Origin: Quadrisphaera setariae
GTDB lineage: Bacteria; Actinomycetota; Actinomycetes; Actinomycetales; Quadrisphaeraceae
NCBI RefSeq assembly: GCF_008041935.1
Contig: NZ_VKAC01000001.1
Span: 124,001-188,000, forward strand
Reading direction: 5' to 3'
Length of the DNA stretch: 64,000 nt
In this document: positions 10,070-18,167 of the stretch, piece by piece
Layout: each line of letters starts with the position of its first letter
Numbering within the stretch: position 1 is the stretch's first letter
Program-made: the position numbers and the translations under genes
Notes under the pieces: generated by a model
The model's input: only the letters and a program-made list of their open reading frames with translations
Databases searched by the model: none
What the model was told of the DNA's origin: nothing

Positions 10070-10557
10070 CCGCGCGCTCGACGCAGGAGCAGGTGCTGGC
10101 GGTGCCGACCGCCGAGGACATGCACGAGCTGGGACGCGCGCTCGCGCGGCTCCTGCGCCCCGGAGACCTCGTCGTCCTCACCGGTGACCTCGGTGCCGGC
10201 AAGACGACGCTCACGCAGGGCGTCGGGGACGGCCTGGGCGTGCGCGGACCGGTGACCTCGCCGACCTTCGTCATCTCGCGCGTGCACCCCTCGCTCGTCG
10301 GGGGACCGGCGCTGGTGCACGTCGACGCCTACCGCCTCGGCTCGGCCGGCGAGGTCGACGACCTGGACCTCGACACCTCCCTGGAGGAGGCGGTCACCGT
10401 GGTCGAGTGGGGCGCGGGGCTCGTGGAGCAGCTGGCGGCCGACCGCCTGGAGGTGCAGCTCGAGCGCCCGTCCACCGAGGCCGACGGCGAGGGGCGACGG
10501 GTGGTCCTCCGAGGCGTCGGCGCCCGCTGGGAGGGCGTGGAGCTGCCCGCTCCCTGA
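10066..10557 (+). CDS. tsaE: tRNA t6A threonylcarbamoyladenosine biosynthesis ATPase
   Basis: ATPase of the TsaBDE complex that makes t6A37 on ANN-decoding tRNAs. The 163-residue protein has the Walker A GDLGAGKTTLTQG, the switch segment GPVTSPTFVI, the HVDAYRLGS motif and VTVVEWGAGL. GTG 10066 overlaps the alr stop (GTGA). It is the last gene of the glmS-to-tsaE operon, ahead of a strong hairpin. Its partners tsaB and tsaD follow about 2.5 kb downstream, separated by an inserted marR-MFS pair. Confidence 0.93.
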   Translation: MTARSTQEQVLAVPTAEDMHELGRALARLLRPGDLVVLTGDLGAGKTTLTQGVGDGLGVRGPVTSPTFVISRVHPSLVGGPALVHVDAYRLGSAGEVDDLDLDTSLEEAVTVVEWGAGLVEQLAADRLEVQLERPSTEADGEGRRVVLRGVGARWEGVELPAP

Positions 10558-10578
10558 GCACCGGGGCGCGCCAGCCGC

Positions 10579-10635
10579 TGGTCGTGCAGAAGACCCGCAC
10601 CTCGAGCCTCGAGGTGCGGGTCTCCTGCACGACCA
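10579..10635. terminator. Long near-perfect hairpin between convergent tsaE and the MFS gene
   Basis: Arms 10579-10606 and 10608-10635 are complementary over 28 positions apart from one A/C mismatch, with a single base at the centre. The inner arm is AGACCCGCACCTCGAG. It lies 22 bases after the tsaE stop and 26 bases beyond the stop of the opposing gene, so it can serve both strands. Confidence 0.8.
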
Positions 10636-10660
10636 CCGGGGCGGGCCGGTGGTCGCGGCG

Positions 10661-12409
10661 TCAGCGGGAGGCGCCGACCCTGCGGTCGTCGTCGTCCTCC
10701 TCCACCACGGGGGTGGTGGAGGTCGGCGCCGAGGCGGCGACCGCGGCCGCGGCTCCGTCAGCCGCCTGCTGGGCCGCGTCCTCGGCCTGGGCCTGGACGC
10801 CGGCCGTGGCGCGCAGCGGCTTCTCCGGCAGGAACAGCGTCACCAGGAAGCCGACCACCATGATGCCCGCCGCGATGAGGAAGATCGTGTCCATCGCGGA
10901 GGAGAAGCCGACCCGGAACGGGTGGGCCAGGACGTCGTCGAGGGTGTTCAGGAACGAGGTGTCGTTCAGCGAGCCGCCGCCGGAGGTGACGCTCTGCAGC
11001 GTCCTCGCCTGGTCGGGGTTCGCGGCCAGCGCCTCCTTGAAGGCGGCGGTGCTGCTCGCCTCGGTGAACGCGGTGGCGATGCGGCCGAGCATGAGGCTGA
11101 ACAGCAGCGACAGGAACACGGCGGCGCCCAGCGTGCCGCCCATCTGGCGGAAGAAGGTCACCGAGGAGGTGGCCACGCCCATGTCGCGGGGGTTCACGGC
11201 GTTCTGGACGGCGAGGATCACCGACTGCATGTTGAGGCCCAGGCCCATGCCGAACAGCAGCATGATCGCCATGGTGGAGACCAGCGGCGTGTCGGCGCCC
11301 ACGAAGGAGAACAGCACCAGGGCCACGGCCAGCACGGCCGTGCCGATGACGGGGAAGATCTTGTAGCGCCCGGTCGTGCTGGTGATGCGGCCGGAGACGG
11401 CTGCCGCGCTCATGATGCCGAGCATCAGCGGCAGGGTCTGCAGGCCGGCCACGGTGGGCGAGGAGCCCTTGACCACCTGCAGGTACTGCGGGAGCAGCAG
11501 CATCCCGCCGAACATGCCCATGCCCACGATGAAGCTGCTGACGATGCCGATGCTGAAGGTGCGCTCGCCGAACATGCGCGGCGGCAGCAGCGCCTCGTCG
11601 CCCATGACCCGCTCGGCGACGACGAACGCGGCGATGCCCACCGCGGCCAGGGCGTAGCAGACGACCGAGCTGGTGGAGCCCCAGCCCCACTCGCGGCCCT
11701 GCTCGGCGACGATGAGCATCGGCACCAGGGCGAGGACGAGCGCGGCGGCGCCCCACCAGTCGATGCGGTGGTCGCGGCGGACGTGGGGGATGTGCAGCAC
11801 GCGGGCCACCACGAACAGGGCGACGACGCCGAGCGGCACGTTGACGAAGAAGATCCAGCGCCAGCCGGTGAGGCCGAGCAGCGAGCTCTGGCCGGCGAGG
11901 ACGCCGCCGATGACCGGGCCCAGCACGCTGGAGGAGCCGAACACGGCCATGAAGAACGCCTGGTACCGGGAGCGCTCCCGCGGCGGCACGATGTCGCCGA
12001 GGATCGCGAACGCCAGGCTCATCAGGCCGCCGGCGCCGATGCCCTGCACCGCGCGGAACGCGGCCAGGGAGTACATCGACCACGCGAAGGCGCACAGCAC
12101 CGACCCGAGGACGAACACCGCGATCGCGAACAGGTAGAACGGCTTGCGGCCGTAGATGTCGGAGAGCTTGCCGTACAGCGGCGTCGAGATCGTCGACGTG
12201 ATGAGGAACGCCGTGGTGGCCCACGCCTGCAGGGAGTAGCCCTGCAGGTCGTCCGCGATGGTGCGGATGGCGGTGGAGACCACCGTCTGGTCGAGCGCGG
12301 CGAGGAACATGCCGAGCAGCAGGCCGGACAGGATGGTCATGATCTGGCGGTGGGTGAACGCCCCCGTGGGGGCGCTGGCCGCCGGCGGGGCGGCTGCGGT
12401 GGAGGACAT
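10661..12409 (-). CDS. Drug:proton antiporter, DHA2/EmrB-QacA family (14 TM)
   Basis: Major facilitator efflux pump, 582 residues. The first helix carries LDQTVVSTAIRTI, a DHA2 signature; motif A is GKLSDIYGRKP; motif C-type Gly/Pro-rich sequence follows in helix 5. About 14 hydrophobic segments are visible, with an Ala/Thr-rich cytoplasmic tail. The ATG at 12409 overlaps the stop of the upstream marR gene by one base (TGATG), so regulator and pump form one operon and the regulator probably controls its own pump. The substrate is unknown. The open frame extends upstream as a shadow of marR. Confidence 0.9.
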   Translation of the reverse strand: MSSTAAAPPAASAPTGAFTHRQIMTILSGLLLGMFLAALDQTVVSTAIRTIADDLQGYSLQAWATTAFLITSTISTPLYGKLSDIYGRKPFYLFAIAVFVLGSVLCAFAWSMYSLAAFRAVQGIGAGGLMSLAFAILGDIVPPRERSRYQAFFMAVFGSSSVLGPVIGGVLAGQSSLLGLTGWRWIFFVNVPLGVVALFVVARVLHIPHVRRDHRIDWWGAAALVLALVPMLIVAEQGREWGWGSTSSVVCYALAAVGIAAFVVAERVMGDEALLPPRMFGERTFSIGIVSSFIVGMGMFGGMLLLPQYLQVVKGSSPTVAGLQTLPLMLGIMSAAAVSGRITSTTGRYKIFPVIGTAVLAVALVLFSFVGADTPLVSTMAIMLLFGMGLGLNMQSVILAVQNAVNPRDMGVATSSVTFFRQMGGTLGAAVFLSLLFSLMLGRIATAFTEASSTAAFKEALAANPDQARTLQSVTSGGGSLNDTSFLNTLDDVLAHPFRVGFSSAMDTIFLIAAGIMVVGFLVTLFLPEKPLRATAGVQAQAEDAAQQAADGAAAAVAASAPTSTTPVVEEDDDDRRVGASR

Positions 12410-12906
12410 CAGGGCTCCTGCGTGGGGAGGGGGCCGGTCGGGGAGGTCTGGGGGCCGAGTGCGGCGGCGGCGAGCGCCTCGCGGAAGCGGCGCAGGTCGG
12501 TCGTGAAGGTGGAGATCTCCTCGGGGGCCCAGTCGGAGAGGGCGTCGGCGAAGAGGCGAGCGCGCTGGGCGCGCAGGGCCGAGACGGCCGCGCGGCCGGC
12601 GGGCGTGGTGGCGATGAGGCAGGCGCGGCGGTCGCCCGGGTCGTCCTGGCGCTCGACCAGGCCCTCGGCCACGAGCTCGGCGACCTGCCGGCTGGTGGTG
12701 GAGGGGTCGGCGTGGACGATCTCGGCCAGGGCGGTGGTGCGCAGCGGCCCGTGGTGGGCCACCGGGAAGAGCAGGGAGTGCGCCGAGCGCGTCGCCGACT
12801 GGGCCTTGTAGAGGTGGACGACGCGCATCAGCGAGCCGAACTCCTCCACCAGCTCCTCGGCGGCCGGCGTGCGGGCCGGCGCACTCGACGTGTCGATGGA
12901 TGTCAC
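12409..12906 (-). CDS. MarR-family transcriptional regulator
   Basis: Winged-helix repressor of the MarR family, 165 residues. The DNA-recognition region reads ALAEIVHADPSTTSRQVAELV, followed by the wing DDPGDRRACLIATTPAGRAAV. It is the first gene of a two-gene operon with a DHA2 efflux pump, the classic arrangement for autorepressors that respond to a toxic ligand. The start is GTG 12906; its -10 element lies 8 bases upstream, so the mRNA appears to be leaderless. Confidence 0.9.
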   Translation of the reverse strand: MTSIDTSSAPARTPAAEELVEEFGSLMRVVHLYKAQSATRSAHSLLFPVAHHGPLRTTALAEIVHADPSTTSRQVAELVAEGLVERQDDPGDRRACLIATTPAGRAAVSALRAQRARLFADALSDWAPEEISTFTTDLRRFREALAAAALGPQTSPTGPLPTQEP

Positions 12907-12914
12907 AAGCAATG

Positions 12915-12943
12915 ATCCTACGACTGTTGTGTGCAGCGTGCAA
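12915..12943 (-). promoter_or_regulatory. marR promoter with flanking AAGCAA repeats
   Basis: On the minus strand, -35 TTGCAC (12943-12938) and -10 TAGGAT (12920-12915) are spaced 17 bases apart. The sequence CAAGCAA occurs at 12906-12912, over the start site, and again at 12941-12947, over the -35. These repeats are candidate MarR contact sites. The region is visibly AT-richer than its surroundings. Confidence 0.65.
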
Positions 12944-12995
12944 GCAACTTTCCTCGGCGTGTCGGGTGGCGGGCGGTCGCGCCACCCGGGCGGCC

Positions 12996-13001
12996 TACGC
13001 T
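12996..13001 (+). promoter_or_regulatory. -10 element of tsaB, leaderless arrangement
   Basis: TACGCT ends 7 bases before the GTG start of tsaB, and no ribosome-binding site is present. It is divergent from the marR promoter. Confidence 0.5.
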
Positions 13002-13008
13002 GCTGGCC

Positions 13009-13740
13009 GTGCTGCTGCTCGCCCTCGACACCTCCTCCGCCGTCGGCGTCGCCCTCCTGGACTCCGAGCGCGTGCTCGCCCAGGAGCAGCACCTCGACGC
13101 CCGCCGCCACGGCGAGCTGCTGGCGCCCGCCGTCCGCTCCGTGCTCGCCGCCGCTGGCGTCGACCGCCGCGACCTCGGCGCCGTGGCGGTCGGGGTCGGC
13201 CCGGCGCCCTTCACCGGCCTGCGCGTCGGCGTGGTCACCGCGCTCGCGCTCGGGGAGGCGCTCGGCGTCCCCGTGCACGGCGTGGGCAGTCTCGACGCCC
13301 TGGCCGCCAGCGCCCTGGCCGCCGCGCCGGCCAGCGCCCGCGGACCGCTCGCCGGCGGCTTCGTGGTGGCCGCGGACGCCCGCCGCCGCGAGGTGCACTG
13401 GGCGCGCGTGGCCGTCGACGACCCCTCCGACGCGCTCTCGGGCTGGCGCCGCACCGCGGGCCCGGACGTCTCCGCCGCCGCCGACGTCCCCGCCCAGGGA
13501 CTGCCCGCCGTCGGGCGCGGCGCCACCCTCTACCGCGACGCCCTGCCCGGGCCCGACGTGATCGCGGGCGCCTCGGGCGACGCGCAGGACGCCGTGGCCC
13601 TGCCCCTGGACCCCGACCCGGGCGTGCTCGGCGCGCTCGTGGCGAGGCGGCTGGCCACCGGCGGTGAGCTGCTGCCCCCCCAGCCGCTGTACCTGCGCCG
13701 CCCCGACGCCCAGGTGCCGGCCTCGCTCGCCGGCCGGTGA
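13009..13740 (+). CDS. tsaB: tRNA t6A biosynthesis protein TsaB
   Basis: Partner of TsaD in the t6A complex, ASKHA fold without the metal-binding His pair. The 243-residue product starts LLLALDTSSAVGVALLD and contains GVGPAPFTGLRVGVVTALALGEAL, both TsaB signatures. The start at GTG 13009 matches the conserved N terminus. rimI follows after 4 bases. The synteny tsaB-rimI-tsaD is conserved across actinobacteria. Confidence 0.93.
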   Translation: MLLLALDTSSAVGVALLDSERVLAQEQHLDARRHGELLAPAVRSVLAAAGVDRRDLGAVAVGVGPAPFTGLRVGVVTALALGEALGVPVHGVGSLDALAASALAAAPASARGPLAGGFVVAADARRREVHWARVAVDDPSDALSGWRRTAGPDVSAAADVPAQGLPAVGRGATLYRDALPGPDVIAGASGDAQDAVALPLDPDPGVLGALVARRLATGGELLPPQPLYLRRPDAQVPASLAGR

Positions 13741-13744
13741 GGCG

Positions 13745-14221
13745 GTGAGCGCGCCGGTCCTGCGGCCGATGCGCTGGTGGGACGTCGAGCCGCTGCTGCC
13801 CGTCGAGGCGGAGCTCTTCGGCGCCAGCGCCTGGAGCGCGGAGACCTTCTGGTCCGAGCTGGCCGCCCCGGGGCGCACCTACCTCGTCGCCGTCGAGGAC
13901 GACGACGACGGCGTGCGCGACCGGGCGCTGCTCGGCTACGCCGGCCTGGCGCTCGCCGGGCCCGACGCTGACGTCCAGACGCTCGCCGTGGCGCCGCACG
14001 CGCAGCGCCGCGGCGTGGGCGGCCTGCTGCTCGACGCGCTGGTCCGCGCGGCGCGCGACGGGGGCGCCAGCGCGGTGCTGCTGGAGGTGCGCGCCGACAA
14101 CGCCCCGGCGCAGGCGCTCTACGCCGCCCGCGGCTTCGAGCGGATCGGCGTGCGGCGCCGCTACTACCAGCCGGAGGACGTCGACGCCCTGGTGCTCCGG
14201 CTGCGCCTGGCCGGCACCTGA
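13745..14221 (+). CDS. rimI: Ribosomal protein S18 alanine N-acetyltransferase RimI
   Basis: GNAT-family N-acetyltransferase, 158 residues. The acetyl-CoA site is VAPHAQRRGVGGLLLDALV, followed by LLEVRADNAPAQALYAARGFERIG and RRYYQPEDVDALVL, the RimI pattern. Its location between tsaB and tsaD is diagnostic. The GTG at 13745 is 4 bases after the tsaB stop. Confidence 0.9.
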   Translation: MSAPVLRPMRWWDVEPLLPVEAELFGASAWSAETFWSELAAPGRTYLVAVEDDDDGVRDRALLGYAGLALAGPDADVQTLAVAPHAQRRGVGGLLLDALVRAARDGGASAVLLEVRADNAPAQALYAARGFERIGVRRRYYQPEDVDALVLRLRLAGT

Positions 14222-14284
14222 CCGGCACCTGACCGCCACCTGGCCGGCGCTGGAGCCCGTTCTGGAGCTGTCGGCGACCGCTCG

Positions 14285-14290
14285 TAGGGT
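14285..14290 (+). promoter_or_regulatory. -10 element of tsaD, leaderless arrangement
   Basis: TAGGGT ends 6 bases before the GTG start of tsaD. The 75-base gap after rimI otherwise holds a short direct repeat, ACCGGCACCTGACC-like, near 14214-14234. Confidence 0.5.
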
Positions 14291-14296
14291 GTCGGC

Positions 14297-15412
14297 GTGA
14301 CCCTGGCCGCGCAGACCGCCGAGTCCGCCCCCACCTCCGCGCCGCTGGTGCTCGGCATCGAGAGCTCCTGCGACGAGACCGGCGTCGCCCTCGTCCGCGG
14401 CTCGCAGCTGCTGGGACACGCGGTGGCCAGCAGCGTGGACGAGCACGTGAGGTTCGGCGGGGTGGTCCCCGAGATCGCCAGCCGCGCCCACCTCGAGGCG
14501 CTCCTGCCCACGACGCGCCGCGCCTGCGAGGAGGCGGGCGTGACCCTCGCCGACGTCGACGCCGTGGCGGTGACCGCCGGGCCGGGCCTGGCGGGCGCGC
14601 TGCTCGTGGGCGTCGCCGCGGCGAAGGCGCTCGCGCTGGCCCTCGACGTGCCGCTGCTGGGCGTCAACCACCTCGTGGCCCACGTCGCGGTCGACGTGCT
14701 GGTCTCCGGCGCCCTGCCGGAGCGCAGCGTGGCGCTGCTGGTCTCCGGGGGGCACACCGAGCTCCTCGACGTGCGCAGCCCCGGACGTCAGGGGAGCCAG
14801 GGCGTCGGCGCGATGCGGGTGGAGCTGCTCGGGCAGACCCTCGACGACGCCGCCGGTGAGGCGTTCGACAAGGTCGCGCGCCTGCTCGGGCTGCCCTACC
14901 CCGGCGGCCCGCACGTGCAGCGCGCCGCCGAGTCCGGCGATCCCGCGGCGTTCCCCTTCCCCCGCGGCCTGACGGCCGCGCACGACCTGCGCCGCCACCC
15001 GTACGACTTCTCCTTCTCCGGGCTCAAGACGGCCGTCGCCCGCCAGGTCGACGCGCACCGCCGCGCCGGAGGCGAGCTGGACGAGCGCTTCGTCGCCGAC
15101 GTCGCCGCGTCCTTCTCCGAGGCCGTGGCTGACGTCCTCGCGCGCAAGACGGTGACCGCGGCCCTGGACCGCGGCGTGCAGACGGTGCTGCTGGGCGGCG
15201 GGGTGGCCGCGAACGCGCGCGTGCGCGGGCTCCTGGCCGAGCGGTGCGAGGCCGCCGGGCTGGACCTGCGGGTGCCACCGCTGCGGCTGTGCACCGACAA
15301 CGGCGCCATGGTCGCCGCGCTGGGTGCGCTCGCGCTGGCCGACGGGCTCGGGCCCTCCCCGCTGGAGCTGGCCACCGACCCCGGGCTGCCGGTCTCCACC
15401 ATCGTCGTCTGA
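14297..15412 (+). CDS. tsaD: tRNA N6-adenosine threonylcarbamoyltransferase
   Basis: Catalytic subunit that transfers the threonylcarbamoyl group to A37 of tRNA. The 371-residue protein has [13 protein letters not shown], the metal-binding [11 protein letters not shown] segment, [32 protein letters not shown] and [11 protein letters not shown]. The last part, [11 protein letters not shown], carries the metal-site Asp. The N-terminal ~15 residues before the ASKHA core are not conserved. Confidence 0.95.
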   Translation: MTLAAQTAESAPTSAPLVLGIESSCDETGVALVRGSQLLGHAVASSVDEHVRFGGVVPEIASRAHLEALLPTTRRACEEAGVTLADVDAVAVTAGPGLAGALLVGVAAAKALALALDVPLLGVNHLVAHVAVDVLVSGALPERSVALLVSGGHTELLDVRSPGRQGSQGVGAMRVELLGQTLDDAAGEAFDKVARLLGLPYPGGPHVQRAAESGDPAAFPFPRGLTAAHDLRRHPYDFSFSGLKTAVARQVDAHRRAGGELDERFVADVAASFSEAVADVLARKTVTAALDRGVQTVLLGGGVAANARVRGLLAERCEAAGLDLRVPPLRLCTDNGAMVAALGALALADGLGPSPLELATDPGLPVSTIVV

Positions 15413-15444
15413 CCCGTCGATCGAACCAGAGAGCAGGTCCCGCG

Positions 15445-16503
15445 GTGCACGGCGAGTACAAGGTCCCCGGCGGCAAGCTCGTGGTGGTCGACCTCGACGT
15501 CGACGACGCAGCCCCCGGCGGGGTGCTGCGCGGCGTCCGCGTCTCCGGGGACTTCTTCCTCGAGCCCGACGACGCCCTCGAGGCCATCGACGCCGCGCTG
15601 GAGGGCGCCCCCGCTGACGCCGACGCCGCCGACCTGGCGGGCCGGGTGCGCGCCGCCCTGCCGGCCGGTGCCGTGCTCCTGGGGATCACGCCGGAGGCCG
15701 TCGCCGTCGTCGTCCGACGCGCCCTGGCGCGGGCGACCGGCTTCGCCGACCACACCTGGTCGCTCGTGCACCGGGGACCGGAGAGCCCCGAGCTGCTCAT
15801 GGCCCTCGACGAGGTGCTGCTCGCCTCGGTGGCGTCGGGAGAGCGGGGGCCCACGCTGCGCGTGTGGGAGTGGGACCGCCCGACGGTGATCATCGGGAGC
15901 TTCCAGTCGCTGCGCAACGAGGTCGACGGCGAGGCGGCCGCGGCGCTGGGGGTCGACGTCGTGCGGCGGATCAGCGGCGGCGGGGCGATGTTCGCCGAGC
16001 CCGGCAACACCATCACGTGGTCCCTGACGGTGCCCGACTCCCTCGTGGCGGGGCTCAGCTTCGTGGACTCCTACGCCTACCTGGACGCCTGGGTGCTGGA
16101 GGCCCTCGGCGACCTCGGCGTCAAGGCCGAGTACCGGCCCATCAACGACATCGTCTCCGCGGCCGGCAAGATCGCCGGGGCGGCGCAGAAGCGCGTGCCC
16201 GGCGCCGTGCTGCACCACGTGACGATGTCCTACGACATCGACGCCGCCAAGATGCTGCAGGTGCTGCGCATCGGGCGCGAGAAGCTCTCCGACAAGGGCA
16301 CCACCAGCGCCGCCAAGCGCGTGGACCCGCTGCGCTCGCAGACCGGGATGGCCCGCGACGACGTCATCGCCGCGATGGCCGCCTCGTTCCGCGGGCGGTA
16401 CGGGCTCGTGGACGGCGACGTCACCGCCGCGGAGCTGGCGGCGGCCCGCGAGCTGGCGCAGAGCAAGTACCTCGACCCGGCCTGGACCGCCAGGGTGCCC
16501 TGA
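15445..16503 (+). CDS. Lipoate-protein ligase with N-terminal accessory domain
   Basis: Lipoate/biotin-ligase-fold protein, 352 residues. Residues ~1-95 (GEYKVPGGKLVVVDLDV, VSGDFFLEPDDALEAI) resemble the LplA accessory domain (LplB or Lip_prot_lig_C). Residues ~105-330 are the catalytic BPL/LPL domain, with RRISGGGAMF, the NDIV segment and the lysine motif GKIAGAAQKR. In E. coli LplA the accessory domain is C-terminal, so the order is reversed here. It probably activates lipoate or octanoate and attaches it to E2 or GcvH proteins. The GTG start at 15445 is chosen from the conserved HGEYKVPGG. Confidence 0.88.
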   Translation: MHGEYKVPGGKLVVVDLDVDDAAPGGVLRGVRVSGDFFLEPDDALEAIDAALEGAPADADAADLAGRVRAALPAGAVLLGITPEAVAVVVRRALARATGFADHTWSLVHRGPESPELLMALDEVLLASVASGERGPTLRVWEWDRPTVIIGSFQSLRNEVDGEAAAALGVDVVRRISGGGAMFAEPGNTITWSLTVPDSLVAGLSFVDSYAYLDAWVLEALGDLGVKAEYRPINDIVSAAGKIAGAAQKRVPGAVLHHVTMSYDIDAAKMLQVLRIGREKLSDKGTTSAAKRVDPLRSQTGMARDDVIAAMAASFRGRYGLVDGDVTAAELAAARELAQSKYLDPAWTARVP

Positions 16504-16518
16504 CGCTACGGTGCCGCC

Positions 16519-16625
16519 CAGGTCATGAGCGCCAGCGCCAAGCCCCGGCTCGCTGGCCAGCAACCCCCGCGTCGTGGGGTGCTCCGGGTGATGACCGGAC
16601 CAGGCGTCCGCGCCCGGTAACGACG
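16519..16625 (+). ncRNA. SAM-IV riboswitch
   Basis: The sequence from 16520 matches the actinobacterial SAM-IV consensus closely. GGTCAT (16521-16526) pairs with ATGACC (16591-16596) as P1. GAGCGCCAGCG, CAAGCCCCGGCT and CTGGCCAGCAACCC form the SAM core, and GTGGGGTGCTCCGGGTGATGACC follows. A -10-like TACGGT sits at 16506-16511. Downstream, 16626-16637 is complementary to the Shine-Dalgarno region 16679-16689, which suggests translational control. SAM-IV elements repress sulfur-assimilation genes when SAM is plentiful. The 3' limit is approximate. Confidence 0.9.
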
Positions 16626-16695
16626 CGCTCCTCCTCGTCGGTCCCGGGCACCGCCGCCTGGTGACGACCACCGATCGCCGAGGAGAGCGCTGTCG

Positions 16696-18018
16696 ATGAG
16701 CACCACCACCCAGCCCACCAGCACGCCCACCAGCACGCCCACCAGCACGCCCACCAGCCAGGCCGAGCGGCTCGCCGCGGCGCGCGCCCGCCTGCAGCCC
16801 GTCTTCGACGACGTGGCGCAGGGCGTGGTGCAGCGCGAGGTCGACCACCAGCTGCCGCGCGAGCAGGTGCGCGCCCTCGTCGAGGCGGGCTTCACGCGCC
16901 TGCGCGTGCCGGTGGAGCACGGCGGCGACGGCCTCGACCTCGTGGGCTTCACGGAGCTCCTCATCGACCTGGCCGCCGCCGACTCCAACCTCCCGCAGAT
17001 CTTCCGCGGGCAGGTCGCGTGGGTCGAGCACCTGCTCTCCCTGCCCGAGGGGCCCTACCGCGACGCGTGGCTCGCACGGGTGGCCGCGGGGGAGTGGACC
17101 GGCAACGCCTGGAGCGAGACCGGCGGTACCACCCTCGGGGGGCAGGCGACCAAGGTCCGCCGCGACGCCGACGGCCGCTGGCGCATCAGCGGCCGCAAGT
17201 ACTACACGACCGGCACGATCTACGCCGGCTGGAGCGACGTCGTCGCCCAGCTCACCGACGAGGCCACCCTCGCCGCGCAGGAGGCCGGAGACGCCGCCGC
17301 CGGGACCGTGACGGCGCTCGTGCGGCTGGACCAGCCCGGCGTGACCGTCAGCGACGACTGGGACGGCTTCGGCCAGCAGCTCACCGGCACCGGCACGCTG
17401 GTGCTCGAGGACGCCCTCGTCGAGGACGACGACCTCGCGGCCTTCGACGACAGGTTCCGCTACCAGACCGCGCTGTACCAGCTGGTGCTGCTGGCCGTGC
17501 ACGCCGGCATCGCCGCCGCGGTGGAGCGCGACACCGCCCACGAGGTGCGCTCCCGCACCCGCTCCTACAGCCACGGCCTGGCGCCGGTGGTCCGCGAGGA
17601 CCCGCAGGTGCTCGCGGTGGCCGGGGAGATCTCCTCGACCGCGTTCGCCGCCCGCGCGATCGCCCTGGCCGCCGCGGCCGCCGTCCAGGGGGCCGCGGAC
17701 ACCGCGCACGACCGCGACAGCGAGGCCGACCTGGCCGCGAACGTCCGCGCCGAGATCGCCACCGCGCAGGCGCAGGTGGTGCTGTCCGAGAGCGTGCCGC
17801 GCGCGGCGACGCTGCTGTTCAACACCCTCGGCGCCTCGGGGACGTCGCGCGCGAAGGACCTCGACCGGCACTGGCGCAACGCCCGCACGGTCGCGTCGCA
17901 CAACCCGGTGATCTACAAGACCCGCATCGTGGGCGACTGGTCCGTCAACGGCACCACCCCGCCGTTCGTCTGGGCCATCGGCACGCACACCGAGGCCACG
18001 CCCGCGCCCCAGGGCTGA
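16696..18018 (+). CDS. SfnB/DszC-like flavin-dependent monooxygenase (acyl-CoA dehydrogenase fold), sulfur-regulated
   Basis: Protein of 440 residues with the acyl-CoA dehydrogenase fold. FTRLRVPVEHGG, GNAWSETGG and the C-terminal LGASGTSRAKDLDRHWRNAR with HNPVIYKTR are characteristic of the SfnB/DszC group, FMNH2-dependent monooxygenases acting on organosulfur compounds, and not of true acyl-CoA dehydrogenases, which keep a catalytic Glu. The SAM-IV riboswitch directly upstream supports a role in sulfur scavenging; the substrate is unknown. Residues 7-20 are a Thr-Pro-Thr-Ser repeat from a 12-base tandem repeat. It is monocistronic, with AGGAG at 16681-16685. Confidence 0.85.
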   Translation: MSTTTQPTSTPTSTPTSTPTSQAERLAAARARLQPVFDDVAQGVVQREVDHQLPREQVRALVEAGFTRLRVPVEHGGDGLDLVGFTELLIDLAAADSNLPQIFRGQVAWVEHLLSLPEGPYRDAWLARVAAGEWTGNAWSETGGTTLGGQATKVRRDADGRWRISGRKYYTTGTIYAGWSDVVAQLTDEATLAAQEAGDAAAGTVTALVRLDQPGVTVSDDWDGFGQQLTGTGTLVLEDALVEDDDLAAFDDRFRYQTALYQLVLLAVHAGIAAAVERDTAHEVRSRTRSYSHGLAPVVREDPQVLAVAGEISSTAFAARAIALAAAAAVQGAADTAHDRDSEADLAANVRAEIATAQAQVVLSESVPRAATLLFNTLGASGTSRAKDLDRHWRNARTVASHNPVIYKTRIVGDWSVNGTTPPFVWAIGTHTEATPAPQG

Positions 18019-18037
18019 CCGACCGTCCGTTCCTCTC

Positions 18038-18142
18038 CGCACCCTCCGCGGCAGGTGCGCCGAGCGCGCCGCCACAACCGCACGTGCCGCGGAGGGTGCG
18101 TCGAGGAGGGCCCGGGCACGGCACTCGCCGCGGAGAGTGCGC
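18038..18142. terminator. Inverted repeats between convergent genes
   Basis: Arms 18038-18059 and 18079-18100 are complementary over 22 bases with one mismatch (core CGCACCCTCCGCGGCA) and enclose a 19-base loop, giving a bidirectional terminator. A third related unit at about 18124-18142 reads GCACTC-N8-GAGTGC. The right arm and this unit share a CCGCGGAG(G/A)GTGCG core, so the element looks like a repeated extragenic palindrome. Confidence 0.65.
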
Positions 18143-18167
18143 GAGGAGGAGCGGGCGGAGCGGGCGG

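Noticed and set aside
10661-12985. A 774-residue form of the MFS pump with an N-terminal extension
   Set aside because: The extra sequence is a shadow of marR; the pump begins at ATG 12409, followed by the first transmembrane helix.
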